From Campylobacter suis (lineage in GTDB: Bacteria; Campylobacterota; Campylobacteria; Campylobacterales; Campylobacteraceae), in the NCBI RefSeq assembly GCF_905120475.1, contig NZ_CAJHOE010000001.1:1-64000 (forward strand): a stretch of 64,000 nucleotides of DNA, read 5' to 3'. The notes beneath the pieces are model-generated. The model saw only the letters and a list, made by a program, of their open reading frames with translations, was not told where the DNA came from and did not search any database. This document shows positions 23,126 through 31,641 of this stretch, piece after piece (position 1 is the stretch's first letter; the number at the start of each line of letters is the position of its first letter). Both the position numbers and the translations under genes were made by a program.

Positions 23126-24456
23126 TACTCTCCTTTTGGATACACAAAAATAGTGTCTCTTTTAACATTTATATTTTCTTTATCGTCCGTGGCATAAGCA
23201 TTTATACCTATGCTAAGCGGCGTATCCTTATCTTTATCAAGGGGAATTTTTGGAGATGATATGGTTACTATGACGCGTTGTTTTGCACCAGCTTTTATCT
23301 CGATTGGCTCACTTGGACGGACGATTTTTAGGTTTGTATCGTTTGTGTCAAAATAGTAGCTATGTGCCTTTTTATCAATGTTTTGAAACAAAAATGTGTA
23401 GTAGTTATGTACACTGCCATCGTCTGAAATTTTATAAAGTTCACTTGTTCGGTTGATATTTAAAAGCATATTTTCTTTTTTGCCACCCATTAAAAATAGC
23501 GCGCTACCAGCTATAAACAGCGCTACGCAGTAAGCAATCGTTCTAAAGCGTGCGTATTTTACCTTTTGTTTTGTTTTTAAGGAATTTTCACTAGTCCAGC
23601 TGATAAGTGATGGCAAACCAAGTGCGTTCATTGTGTGTGAGCAAGCATCAGCGCAGTCAAGACAGTTTATGCATTCAAGTTGCATGCCTTTGCGGATGTC
23701 AATGTGTGTAGGACATATTTTTACACAGGCTTCACAGCCAGTACACTGCGCTCCATCTATCTTTGGCTTTTTCCAGAGTTTGACATTTTTATCATAAATT
23801 TTTCCACCACGACTTTCATCGTAAATCACTTGAATGGTGTCATTATCAAACATAACAGACTGAATCCTTGCATACGGGCAAAGATAAACACAAAAGCGCT
23901 CAGCCAAATAGCAAATATCAAAAACAAGCCAAGCCGCGATAAGTAAAACCATACCGATAAGAAATTTATGCTCGGCTGGATTTTGCATGTATGTGAAAAA
24001 ATCTTCTGGAGGGACAAAAAACCATACAAAGTTACAGGCAATAATAAGCGATATAAATATCCAAATAATAACTGCCAAAACCCTTTTTGGCATACTTTGC
24101 GGATCTTTTTGCTTATTTTTATAATTTGCATAAATTTTTAAAATTTTAGTTTGTATGATGTCCCTAAACATATATCTAAAAATGCTTTGCGGGCAGCTCC
24201 AGCCACACCAAACTCGACCACCAAGTGTTGTTACGAAAAATATAAATAAAAACAATATAATAAAAACAAAGGGCATTAGGTAAAGCTCTTGCATATCAAA
24301 GCGAGTAAAGAGGAGATGAAGCTCTTTTTTGTCAAAACTTAGTAGAAAAAAATGCGCATCGTTTATCCTGATAAATGGTATAACAAGTGCAAAACAGGTT
24401 ATGAGAAGGTAGGTAATGTGGCGTTTTTTTGTCCAGTTTGTTATGAAATTTTGCAT
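23125..24456 (-). CDS. ccoG: Cytochrome c oxidase accessory protein CcoG (RdxA/FixG family)
   Basis: This 443-residue inner-membrane ferredoxin-like protein has N-terminal TM helices, a cysteine-containing W-C-G-W-S-C-P loop, and two [4Fe-4S] ligand sets, C-T-G-C-E-A-C-V-K-I-C-P and C-I-N-C-L-D-C-A-D-A-C. A further TM helix and a C-terminal immunoglobulin-like FixG domain follow. The family handles copper reduction for assembly of cbb3-type cytochrome oxidase, the main low-oxygen terminal oxidase of campylobacters. It is divergent from rpsU and upstream of cmeR, as in C. jejuni. Confidence 0.9.
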   Translation of the reverse strand: MQNFITNWTKKRHITYLLITCFALVIPFIRINDAHFFLLSFDKKELHLLFTRFDMQELYLMPFVFIILFLFIFFVTTLGGRVWCGWSCPQSIFRYMFRDIIQTKILKIYANYKNKQKDPQSMPKRVLAVIIWIFISLIIACNFVWFFVPPEDFFTYMQNPAEHKFLIGMVLLIAAWLVFDICYLAERFCVYLCPYARIQSVMFDNDTIQVIYDESRGGKIYDKNVKLWKKPKIDGAQCTGCEACVKICPTHIDIRKGMQLECINCLDCADACSHTMNALGLPSLISWTSENSLKTKQKVKYARFRTIAYCVALFIAGSALFLMGGKKENMLLNINRTSELYKISDDGSVHNYYTFLFQNIDKKAHSYYFDTNDTNLKIVRPSEPIEIKAGAKQRVIVTISSPKIPLDKDKDTPLSIGINAYATDDKENINVKRDTIFVYPKGE

Positions 24457-24515
24457 GATTTTACCTTTTTTGTTATTAAAATAAAAACATTTTCATTTTA
24501 TTTTAAGATTTGATA

Positions 24516-24521
24516 ATTATA
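24516..24521 (-). promoter_or_regulatory. -10 box for ccoG-cmeR
   Basis: A perfect TATAAT is read on the minus strand (ATTATA on the plus strand), about 60 bases upstream of the ccoG start in the divergent ccoG/rpsU region. No FNR-like TTGAT-N4-ATCAA was found beside it. Confidence 0.5.
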
Positions 24522-24590
24522 TTGCAATATGATTTAAAATAGTATAAAATCAAAAATTCTCCGATTTTGTAAATTTTAAGAAATTTTGGG

Positions 24591-24596
24591 TATAAT
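24591..24596 (+). promoter_or_regulatory. -10 box for rpsU
   Basis: A perfect TATAAT preceded by TTTTGGG lies 37 bases before the GTG start of rpsU, with the aaaggtgg ribosome binding site in between. This is the layout of a strong Campylobacter sigma-70 promoter. Confidence 0.7.
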
Positions 24597-24632
24597 CTAG
24601 CTTTTAATCTTAACTGAAAGGTGGTGGGGAGA

Positions 24633-24845
24633 GTGCCAGGTATTAAGGTACATCCTAATGAGTCATTTGATGAGGCTTACAGGAAATTCAAAAAACAAGT
24701 TGATCGTAACCTTGTCGTAACCGAAGTGCGTGCAAGACGCTTTTTCGAGCCTAATACTGAGATCCGCAAAAAACAAAAGATCGCAGCTAGGAAGAAAATG
24801 CTTAAGCGTTTATACATGCTTAGACGCTACGAGTCAAGACTCTAA
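24633..24845 (+). CDS. rpsU: 30S ribosomal protein S21
   Basis: This 70-residue basic protein begins [11 protein letters not shown] after the initiator and ends with a long arginine/lysine helix ([17 protein letters not shown]), a full-length bS21. It binds the 30S subunit near the anti-Shine-Dalgarno region. I chose the GTG at 24633: the open frame extends to GTGs at 24621 and 24624, but those fall inside the aaaggtgg ribosome binding site (24617-24624), and homologues start at this point. It is transcribed divergently from ccoG. Confidence 0.95.
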   Translation: MPGIKVHPNESFDEAYRKFKKQVDRNLVVTEVRARRFFEPNTEIRKKQKIAARKKMLKRLYMLRRYESRL

Positions 24846-24852
24846 GACCAAC

Positions 24853-24885
24853 AAACTAGCCAAATTTTGGCTAGTTTTCTTTATT
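24853..24885 (+). terminator. Rho-independent terminator after rpsU
   Basis: A perfect 11-bp inverted repeat (24853-24863 and 24867-24877) with a three-base loop is followed by a T-rich tract. It lies eight bases after the rpsU stop and isolates rpsU from the gene at 24920. Confidence 0.85.
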
Positions 24886-24919
24886 TTTACCGCTTTTAGT
24901 TTATTTTGCAGGAGATTTT

Positions 24920-25570
24920 ATGCAAAAGTTGCCTGTTGGCGAAGCTGCTGAGATTTTAGGCATAAGCAAAGAAGCTGTTTATAACCGCATACGACGAGGC
25001 TCGTTAAAATCAATCGAACAAGATGGTATTAAATTTGTAATAATCGGCGAAGAAGCCCAAACAGAACAAAAGCCAAAAACTCAGAAAAAACCTAGAAAAA
25101 CACAAGCAACAGCTAAGCAAGATAGTGAGTTTATAAGTTTTTTACTAAATGAATTAAATGAGCTAAAAGCTCAAAATGCAAATCTACAAAGCGATAAAGA
25201 GCGGCTTTTTAAAGAAAAAGAGCAGATGTTAATCCAAAGCAAGCAAGAAATTTCAACGATTTATAAAGAGCGTGATGAAAAGCTTATGGCTTTTTTAAAC
25301 GCAATGGGTCAAATTCCGCATCTAAACAAGTCGCAAGATAGAAAATTTGAGGATGTAGTTGAGGCTGAGGTTCAAAATGATATAGAGCATAAATTTGTTA
25401 ATATAAATGAATATCTGAGCGAGCTAAATTTAGATCAAAAAAGTCTAAAAAAGGCACAAAAAAAGATCATAAAAAATATAAATAAATCAAAATTTGTAAA
25501 ATTTAAAAACGGTGTGATACTTGTAAGAAGAGATAAAAAACTAAAACAGATTATTGGAGAAAATGAGTGA
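24920..25570 (+). CDS. DUF3972-like protein with helix-turn-helix and coiled coil
   Basis: This is a 216-residue cytoplasmic protein. The N-terminus (L-P-V-G-E-A-A-E-I-L-G-I-S-K-E-A-V-Y-N-R at 3-22) is an excisionase/MerR-like helix-turn-helix, followed by a basic linker, a charged coiled coil (about 75-125) and a basic C-terminus. The pattern matches my memory of DUF3972 proteins restricted to campylobacters and helicobacters. The helix-turn-helix suggests nucleic-acid binding, but the target is unknown. An aggag ribosome binding site precedes the ATG, and the end overlaps the lipoprotein gene by four bases. Confidence 0.6.
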   Translation: MQKLPVGEAAEILGISKEAVYNRIRRGSLKSIEQDGIKFVIIGEEAQTEQKPKTQKKPRKTQATAKQDSEFISFLLNELNELKAQNANLQSDKERLFKEKEQMLIQSKQEISTIYKERDEKLMAFLNAMGQIPHLNKSQDRKFEDVVEAEVQNDIEHKFVNINEYLSELNLDQKSLKKAQKKIIKNINKSKFVKFKNGVILVRRDKKLKQIIGENE

Positions 25571-26184
25571 AGCATATTAAGAAAATAGCAACCTATGCTG
25601 CTATAGGTGGTTTTGGTGCGATAGTTATGACGGGGCTTAGTGGTTGTGGTGGTTCAAATGAAAATTTTGATCAAGCTAGCGAGCAGTCTAACGCAAGTGG
25701 TGCATTTGTTATCATAGAAGAGGTTACAAAAGGTAAGTATAAGGTAGTCGAGGAGTATCCAGCCAGCCAAACTCGTGTTGTATTAAAAAGCCTTGATGGT
25801 ACTGAAAAAGTGATGACAAAAGAGGAGATGGATGCGTTGGTTGCCGAAGAAAACGCAAAGATAGATAACGGCACATCAAATTTAACCAACCCAAATGCTC
25901 AGCTTAGTAGTGGCACTGGTATGGGTCTTGGCGAGGTTTTGCTAAGCTCGATAGCTGGTGCGATGATAGGTAGCTGGATCGGCAATAAGTTATTTAATAA
26001 CCAAACATTTCAAAATCAACGCCAAACGGCCTACAAAAACCCAAGCGCTTATACAAGAAGCGTAAATAGTTTTAATAATGCAAAGACAAGTGCTGGTGCT
26101 CCAAAGGCAGCTGGAAAGAGTGGATTTTTCGGCTCAAGCGGTGGTTCTAGTGGCTCAAGTAGCCAGCAATCAGTTGGTGGCTGA
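25567..26184 (+). CDS. UPF0323 family lipoprotein
   Basis: This 205-residue lipoprotein has a signal ending M-T-G-L-S-G-C (Cys27). A conserved region (V-I-I-E-E-V-T-K-G-K-Y-K-V-V-E-E-Y-P) follows, then a glycine/hydrophobic segment (S-S-I-A-G-A-M-I-G-S-W-I-G-N-K-L-F) and a low-complexity Gly/Ser tail. It matches the UPF0323 lipoprotein located between rpsU and a glutathionylspermidine-synthase-like gene in C. jejuni (Cj0371, from memory). I recall that protein being linked to motility or virulence traits, without a defined mechanism. The start is GTG with GGAG upstream. Confidence 0.78.
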   Translation: MKHIKKIATYAAIGGFGAIVMTGLSGCGGSNENFDQASEQSNASGAFVIIEEVTKGKYKVVEEYPASQTRVVLKSLDGTEKVMTKEEMDALVAEENAKIDNGTSNLTNPNAQLSSGTGMGLGEVLLSSIAGAMIGSWIGNKLFNNQTFQNQRQTAYKNPSAYTRSVNSFNNAKTSAGAPKAAGKSGFFGSSGGSSGSSSQQSVGG

Positions 26185-26197
26185 AAAGGAAAAAACA

Positions 26198-27373
26198 ATG
26201 AAACTACAAAAGATAGAGCCTTTAAATAAAAATTTTATGGAACAAATCGGCTTTTCATGGCACACTGATAGCGATGAAAGTGCCTATGTAAGCAATGAGA
26301 TTATCGAGGTTAGTCAAGATGAAGCGGAGGCGTATTATCAGTCGGTAAATGAGCTTTATGATATGTGCGTTGCTGCTGCACAGCATATTATAGACAATAA
26401 CCTTTTTCACGAAGTTGGCATACCGTTTAACCTTGTTGAGCTTGTAAAAGAGAGCTGGCAAAACGATGTTCATTGGCATCTTTATGGTAGGTTTGACCTA
26501 GCTGGTGGGATCGATGGTAAGCCTATAAAGCTGATAGAATTTAACGCCGATACACCTACAGCAGTCTTTGAGACAGCCATCATTCAGTGGGCTATGTTAA
26601 AATATAATAAAATGGATGAAAATAGCCAGTTTAATGACTTGTATTTGGGTCTTGTCGAAAATTTTAAGCGGCTTGTTACACTTAATGAAGATACAAGTGA
26701 GTTTGAGAAATTTTATGAGGGTTGGAAAATTTTATTTAGTTGCGTTGGTGGAAACACTGAGGATGAAAACACCACTAAACTCCTTGCAGCTGCGGCAAAA
26801 GAGACTGGATTTTACACAGATTTTGCCTATGTAAATGAAGTTAGCTTTGATGATGAAGAGGGCATTTTTTATAATGGCGAAAACTATGAGTACTGGTTTA
26901 AGCTCATACCTTGGGAGCAGATAGCAGTCGAGGAGGGAGAGCTTGCGCTTATACTAAAAAATATCCTTAAAAATCAAAAAGCCATCGTGCTAAACCCAGC
27001 CTATACACTACTTTTTCAAAGTAAGGCTATCCTTAAAATTTTATGGGATCTCTATCCTAATCATCCACTTTTGCTTCGTGCAGACGATAAAGCGCTTAGT
27101 GGAATAAAATGTGTGAAAAAACCAGTTTTTGGTCGTGAAGGGGCAAATATCTCTATCATAGAAGCAGATGGGTCTGTAAGTGAGAAAACGGATGGAATTT
27201 ATGATGAAAATAGGGCGATTTATCAGGAATTTTATGAGTTTAACAAGGATGAAAAAGGGCAAAGCTATCAAGCTGGAGTATTTTTTGCCTTTGAGGGGTG
27301 TGCGCTTGGCTTTAGAAAAGGTGGCCAAATTTTAAATAATACATCAAAATTTGTAGGACATTTTATAAAATGA
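26198..27373 (+). CDS. Glutathionylspermidine synthase-like ATP-grasp protein
   Basis: This 391-residue protein has the GSP-synthase C-terminal fold. Visible blocks are W-H-L-Y-G-R-F-D-L near 88-96, K-L-I-E-F-N-A-D-T-P-T near 107-117, and a C-terminal K-K-P-V-F-G-R-E-G-A-N-I (ATP-grasp loop). There is no amidase domain, so it is the synthetase half only. Such stand-alone proteins ligate amines to peptides, but the true substrate is unknown. The ATG at 26198 with aaaagga is the real start; a longer frame reaches back into the lipoprotein gene. Confidence 0.8.
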   Translation: MKLQKIEPLNKNFMEQIGFSWHTDSDESAYVSNEIIEVSQDEAEAYYQSVNELYDMCVAAAQHIIDNNLFHEVGIPFNLVELVKESWQNDVHWHLYGRFDLAGGIDGKPIKLIEFNADTPTAVFETAIIQWAMLKYNKMDENSQFNDLYLGLVENFKRLVTLNEDTSEFEKFYEGWKILFSCVGGNTEDENTTKLLAAAAKETGFYTDFAYVNEVSFDDEEGIFYNGENYEYWFKLIPWEQIAVEEGELALILKNILKNQKAIVLNPAYTLLFQSKAILKILWDLYPNHPLLLRADDKALSGIKCVKKPVFGREGANISIIEADGSVSEKTDGIYDENRAIYQEFYEFNKDEKGQSYQAGVFFAFEGCALGFRKGGQILNNTSKFVGHFIK

Positions 27374-28317
27374 AAAAACTAACAATCGTCTGCCTTGATG
27401 CAGATACTTTAGGAGATATCAACCTTAGTGTTTTTAATAAATTTGGAGAGTTTAAAAGTTACGCTACAACTAAGCCAGATGAGCGTATGGAGCGTTTAAT
27501 GGGCGCTGATGTTGTCATAACAAATAAAGTCATAATCGATAAAGATGTTATGGATAGATGTGAGCTAAAACTTATTTGTATAAGTGCTACTGGGATGAAT
27601 AATGTTGATTTAGAGTACGCAAAGTTAAAAAATATCGCTGTTAAAAATGTCGCAGGATATTCTACAAATAGCGTCGTTCAGCAAACTTTTGCCTCACTTC
27701 TTGCTTTGCTTAATCAGATAAAATTTTATGATAACTATGTACAAAGTGGCGAATGGGTAAAAAGCGATATTTTTACAAACCTTGATGCACCTATCAGCGA
27801 ACTTGCTGGTAAAAAATTTGGCATTATTGGACTTGGTGAGATAGGTCAAAAAGTAGCTAGTGTAGCGTCTGCATTTGGTGCGAAAGTGTGCTATTTTTCA
27901 ACAAGCGGAGCTAATAACAACGCCTTTTATGAAAGGCTTGAGCTTGATGAGCTTTTAAAACAGTGCGATATAGTTAGCATTCATGCTCCGTTAAATGAAA
28001 AAACAAAAAATTTAATAGGCGAGCGCGAGCTAAATTTGATGAAAAATGGTGCTATTTTAATGAATTTTGGTCGCGGTGGCATAGTAGATGAAGGAGCACT
28101 TGCAAAAGCGGTAGATGAGCGAGGGCTAAGAGCCTGTCTTGATGTTTTAGAGGCTGAGCCTATGCTTGCTGGACATCCACTTTTAAGCGTAAAAAACAAA
28201 AACTCACTTATCATCACACCACATATTGCGTGGGCTAGCAGTGAGGCAAGAGCGACTTTGATAGCCAAAATAGTTCAAAATATAGAAAATTTTATAAAGG
28301 AAAATGATGGCAACTGA
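27370..28317 (+). CDS. D-isomer-specific 2-hydroxyacid dehydrogenase
   Basis: This 315-residue NAD-dependent enzyme has [10 protein letters not shown] near 77-86, the Rossmann G-L-G-E-I-G-Q at about 157-163, the catalytic Arg in N-F-G-R-G-G-I-V-D, an acidic partner in L-D-V-L-E-A-E-P, and the catalytic His in I-T-P-H-I-A-W. It interconverts 2-oxo acids and D-2-hydroxy acids (glycerate/hydroxypyruvate reductase-like). It is not SerA, having no ACT domain. It overlaps both its neighbours by a few bases, as in C. jejuni Cj0373. Confidence 0.87.
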   Translation: MKKLTIVCLDADTLGDINLSVFNKFGEFKSYATTKPDERMERLMGADVVITNKVIIDKDVMDRCELKLICISATGMNNVDLEYAKLKNIAVKNVAGYSTNSVVQQTFASLLALLNQIKFYDNYVQSGEWVKSDIFTNLDAPISELAGKKFGIIGLGEIGQKVASVASAFGAKVCYFSTSGANNNAFYERLELDELLKQCDIVSIHAPLNEKTKNLIGERELNLMKNGAILMNFGRGGIVDEGALAKAVDERGLRACLDVLEAEPMLAGHPLLSVKNKNSLIITPHIAWASSEARATLIAKIVQNIENFIKENDGN

Positions 28318-28804
28318 ACATAGTTTTGATATAAGTGCGAGTGTGGATATGATGGAGGTTAAAAATGCCTTAGAAACCGCTAAGAAAGAGCTTGCGGCAA
28401 GGTATGACTTTAAAGGTGTAGTGGCTGAAATGGAACTAAATGAAAAGGAAAAGACCGTCACGCTTTTAAGCTCAAGCGATAGTAAAGTCGATGCTTTAAA
28501 GGATATTTTAATCTCAAAACTAATCAAGCGAAATATCCCGCCAGTTGCGATATCTGAAAGCAAACGAGAGAGCGCAAGCGGCGGAAATATAAAAGCTATT
28601 TTAAAGCTAAATGACACACTTGATGGCGAAAATTCTAAAAAGATCACAAAAGCCATAAAAGATGCAAAACTAAAAGTAACAGCTAGTATAAGAGGCGAAG
28701 AGGTGCGAGTGGTTGGTAAAAGCATTGATGATTTGCAAGAGTGCATACGCATAGTAAAAGGCCTAAACTTAGAGCTTCCACTAAGTTTTAAAAATTTAAA
28801 ATAG
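28307..28804 (+). CDS. YajQ family cyclic-di-GMP/nucleotide-binding protein
   Basis: This 165-residue protein begins [13 protein letters not shown] and contains R-Y-D-F-K-G, the YajQ/UPF0234 signature, followed by two ferredoxin-like halves. YajQ proteins bind nucleotides, and in some bacteria cyclic di-GMP, and modulate transcription. Two ATGs lie in tandem at 28304 and 28307. The aaagg site at 28296-28300 is six bases from the second and only three from the first, so I prefer 28307. It is co-transcribed with the dehydrogenase. Confidence 0.88.
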   Translation: MATEHSFDISASVDMMEVKNALETAKKELAARYDFKGVVAEMELNEKEKTVTLLSSSDSKVDALKDILISKLIKRNIPPVAISESKRESASGGNIKAILKLNDTLDGENSKKITKAIKDAKLKVTASIRGEEVRVVGKSIDDLQECIRIVKGLNLELPLSFKNLK

Positions 28805-28933
28805 CAAAGTCTGGGCAAGCTTTAAATTTCGCCCAAAATCCATAAAAGGACAGATACGCAATTTCACGCCACACTTGAGGCAAGATATAAAAATTTTATC
28901 ACAAATATCGCTAAAAATGAGATAGTCTATGCT

Positions 28934-29311
28934 TTGCGTGACCCAAAAAGCGGCACATATGCAAATTGTCCTTCAAATGAATTTCAGAACGATGATGGTC
29001 TTGCGTGTGAAGTGGTCGTGTTTTTCTCAAGCCAAACACTAGCAAAGGCTTGTGCTAAACAAGAGTGGGCAGAGTATGAAATTTGCGGCTTTGATTTGGC
29101 TGAGTTTTTGGAGAGTTGGTGCGCCTCTATTTCTCAAAACAATGCCGTTTTGGGTATAGACTTTGATGCAAATTTGTATGGATTTGAGGCTGATGCGCTA
29201 GAGCTTGTTCTTGATGTTATAGATGAGCTCAAAAGGCAAGAAAAAAGCATTGAGTTGCAGGATTTTGAAAGCTTAGATGAGCTTGAAGAACAGGTAAAAA
29301 GCTGTTTTTAA
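28934..29311 (+). CDS. DUF2750-like protein with missing conventional start
   Basis: This acidic protein reads R-D-P-K-S-G-T-Y-A-N-C from a TTG at 28934 (125 residues). It resembles DUF2750 proteins of unknown function. The same frame stays open upstream to 28826 and encodes about 28 more plausible residues (T-D-T-Q-F-H-A-T-L-E-A-R-Y-K-N-F), which look like the real N-terminus. However, no ATG, GTG or TTG exists there; the codon before T-D-T is AGG at 28847, after an aaaagg ribosome-binding-like run. Either the start codon has been lost, or a rare ATT/ATC codon (28826, 28838) is used. The TTG at 28934 would remove part of the fold. Confidence 0.5.
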   Translation: MRDPKSGTYANCPSNEFQNDDGLACEVVVFFSSQTLAKACAKQEWAEYEICGFDLAEFLESWCASISQNNAVLGIDFDANLYGFEADALELVLDVIDELKRQEKSIELQDFESLDELEEQVKSCF

Positions 29312-29374
29312 TATATTTTTAGGTATCCTACGAAATTGCATTATTTAAATAAAGCTTATTAAGGATTATTAGTT

Positions 29375-30745
29375 ATGGGAGTTAAAAATATCATAGAGAG
29401 CTTTGCTGTTGCTTACGCGCACAGGTCGATTCAAAAATCTCTCTATAATGAGTTTAATATAAACATTTTAGATGAAAATCAAATTTACACAAAGAGACCA
29501 GACCCGCAAAAAAGCTATATGCTTTACGCCCATGTGCCATTTTGCCACACTTTTTGCCCGTATTGTTCGTTTCATAAGTATCACTATGAGCAAGAGCTTG
29601 CAAAAATTTACTTTGAAAATTTGCGTTGCGAGATGAAGCAGGTAAAAGAGGCTGGCTTTAAATTTAACTCACTTTATGTTGGTGGTGGAACTACGCTTAT
29701 AAATGAGCCAGAGCTTGAAAAAACATTGATTTTGGCAAAAGATCTTTTTGGTATCACTGAAATTTCAGCCGAAAGTGATCCAAATCATATCTCACCAGAG
29801 AGCTTGAAGCGTTTTAATGGGCTTATAGATCGTTTAAGTGTTGGTGTGCAAAGCTTTGATGATGATACATTAAAAAAAGTTGGTAGATATGAGAAATTTG
29901 GTAGCTCAAAAGAGGTTCAAAGTCGCCTAGAAAAGGCATTAGGGCTTATACCAGTTATCAGTCTTGATTTGATTTTTAACCTGCCAAACCAAACTAAGCA
30001 ACAACTCATAAATGATATAAATATCTCAAAGCAGATAGCACCAGAGCAAATAACGCTCTATCCTCTCATGAAATCAGATCTTACTCGTGATAATATCGCA
30101 CGCTCTTTAGGCGTTTCAAGTGTTGATAATGAGCGTGAGTTTTATGAGATTATCGTTGATGAGTTTAAAAAAGGTGGCTACTCACAAAATAACGCTTGGG
30201 CTTTTTCTAGAAATGGCTGTGATCACTTGCGTGATGAGTATGTTGGCTCAAACCACGAGTATTTAGGCGTTGGAAGTGGGGCATTTAGCTTTTTAAATGG
30301 TGAGCTTGTTATAAATGCTTTTAATCTTCTGGAGTATGGGCGCAGGGTTAAAGCTGGCGAAAGCACCGTCATAGCAAAATGTGGTTTTAGTAAAAAAGAG
30401 CGGTTAAAATATATCTTTTTGACAGAGCTTTTTGATGGCAGTGTCAATATAAAAAAATACAATCAAAATAACGCTGCAAATCTCTACAAAGATCTATTTG
30501 TGGAGATAAATTTATTAAAAATGGTTAATGCTATATATGAGGAAAATGGCTGTATAAAGCCGACTTTTTTTGGTAAATATATCTGCGTTGTACTGATGCG
30601 CGACTTTTATGCTGGCATGGATAAGGTTCGTGCGATATTTAAAGATGATGCTAGGATTAAGCGGGGTAAAAATTTACACATCATGAGTGAAAATACTGAA
30701 GTTGATTTCGAGCAAGCTATAAGCCGTCCAAAGGTTGCGATTTAA
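29375..30745 (+). CDS. HemN-family radical SAM protein (coproporphyrinogen oxidase-like)
   Basis: This 456-residue radical SAM enzyme has the cluster motif C-H-T-F-C-P-Y-C (Cx3Cx2C) near 57-64, the SAM-binding G-G-G-T near 101-104, S-V-G-V-Q-S-F-D and a HemN C-terminal domain. It lacks the Cys-Gly-Cys ending (fourth cysteine) of true HemN. It therefore belongs to the wider HemN/HemW/ChuW group, whose members act in heme synthesis, heme delivery or anaerobic heme breakdown. The C. jejuni counterpart, Cj0363c, sits beside cmeC (from memory); here it has moved away and the APE cluster occupies that side. The reaction is not proven. Confidence 0.75.
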   Translation: MGVKNIIESFAVAYAHRSIQKSLYNEFNINILDENQIYTKRPDPQKSYMLYAHVPFCHTFCPYCSFHKYHYEQELAKIYFENLRCEMKQVKEAGFKFNSLYVGGGTTLINEPELEKTLILAKDLFGITEISAESDPNHISPESLKRFNGLIDRLSVGVQSFDDDTLKKVGRYEKFGSSKEVQSRLEKALGLIPVISLDLIFNLPNQTKQQLINDINISKQIAPEQITLYPLMKSDLTRDNIARSLGVSSVDNEREFYEIIVDEFKKGGYSQNNAWAFSRNGCDHLRDEYVGSNHEYLGVGSGAFSFLNGELVINAFNLLEYGRRVKAGESTVIAKCGFSKKERLKYIFLTELFDGSVNIKKYNQNNAANLYKDLFVEINLLKMVNAIYEENGCIKPTFFGKYICVVLMRDFYAGMDKVRAIFKDDARIKRGKNLHIMSENTEVDFEQAISRPKVAI

Positions 30746-30783
30746 GCTAAATTTGAGTAAAATCAAAGCAAAAAAGGAGCTAA

Positions 30784-31209
30784 ATGAAATTTCTAAATGC
30801 CTTTTTTGTCGGCTCACTTCTTACATTTGCGGTTGTTTTTGTGGTATTTACTGGGCTTTTTAGTGGATACTTTAAACACTATGGTATAGATGAGTATTTT
30901 AACGCAGTTTTTGTAGATAATGTCCCATTTTTGTGGCTTTTGCCAATTGGATTTGTAGTAGGGTACTTTATATTTTATACTTCATTTAGAAAATTTTCAA
31001 GAGTTGTTTATGTGCTAGTTCTTTTAGCTTCTGCTAGCTTGTGGCATAGCGAGCTTGGTCGTAAATTTGGAGAAATGCTTTTTATGAGTGAGATAAAAAA
31101 TGTAAGCGTGTCTGAAAATGTTACTATAAACGCAAGAGAAATTTATATCGGACGAACAAAGATATACCTGCTCAAAGATGATGAGCAGGTATTAAAGATC
31201 AAAAGATAA
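30784..31209 (+). CDS. Hypothetical small membrane protein
   Basis: This 141-residue protein has three predicted TM helices (about 9-30, 50-68 and 76-92) and a soluble C-terminal tail rich in short beta strands (V-S-V-S-E-N-V-T-I-N-A-R-E-I-Y-I-G). I do not recognise the family. An aaaggag-type ribosome binding site precedes the ATG. The last codons contain a perfect hairpin (31164-31192), and the stop abuts the end of the convergent lipoprotein gene with no gap. Confidence 0.55.
   Translation: MKFLNAFFVGSLLTFAVVFVVFTGLFSGYFKHYGIDEYFNAVFVDNVPFLWLLPIGFVVGYFIFYTSFRKFSRVVYVLVLLASASLWHSELGRKFGEMLFMSEIKNVSVSENVTINAREIYIGRTKIYLLKDDEQVLKIKR
31164..31192. terminator. Hairpin inside the end of a coding region, between abutting convergent genes
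   Basis: Perfect 11-bp arms (31164-31174 and 31182-31192) with a seven-base loop lie within the last codons of the membrane-protein gene, 18 bases before the convergent gene's stop. No T-run follows on either strand, so it may block colliding transcripts or stabilise the 3' end rather than act as a classical terminator. Confidence 0.5.
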
Positions 31210-31563
31210 CTACTCAGTATATTTTAATTCAATCTCTTTTTGATTTTTGCCTGGTGTTAGATAGCCCATACCTCTACGAAATGCAAGGTCTATGCCCTCA
31301 GAGTTTGTAAGGCGTATACCGTTGGCTGAGACATCATTTTTTAGGTTATGCTTTTTGCCATTTGCATCTATAAATACCGCAGTATCAAAGTAGTCACTTG
31401 AAGTAACACTTACTTTATAGGCTGGATTTTTAACAGCTGTAAATAAGATAGTCTGAGACTCTTGTGCCATTTTGGCTGCAGTTTTTGTCTCTTTGTTTGT
31501 TTCGCTAATAGTACAACCACCCAAAAGCGCGACCACGCCAAGCGCTAGTAAAAATTTTTTCAT
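31210..31563 (-). CDS. Hypothetical lipoprotein
   Basis: This 117-residue protein has a signal peptide ending L-L-G-G-C (Cys17) and an Asn/Lys-rich mature start. A C-terminal beta-rich domain with Y-K-V-S-V-T-S-S-D-Y-F-D and L-T-N-S-E-G-I-D-L-A-F follows, a pattern seen in short Campylobacter lipoproteins of unknown role. I chose the ATG at 31563, which has aaggag five bases upstream; the frame extends 24 bases further. It is transcribed toward the membrane-protein gene. Confidence 0.65.
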   Translation of the reverse strand: MKKFLLALGVVALLGGCTISETNKETKTAAKMAQESQTILFTAVKNPAYKVSVTSSDYFDTAVFIDANGKKHNLKNDVSANGIRLTNSEGIDLAFRRGMGYLTPGKNQKEIELKYTE

Positions 31564-31641
31564 AACATCTCCTTGTTTTAAATTCACTAAATTATGCCTT
31601 AAAATTGTAAATCTTCAGGCAATGGTAGTTAAAATTTTATT

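Noticed and set aside
28204-28818. A 204-codon open frame on the minus strand opposite yajQ
   Set aside because: It is antisense to a well recognised YajQ protein, its translation is Ser/Phe-rich with no family resemblance, and it has no ribosome binding site.
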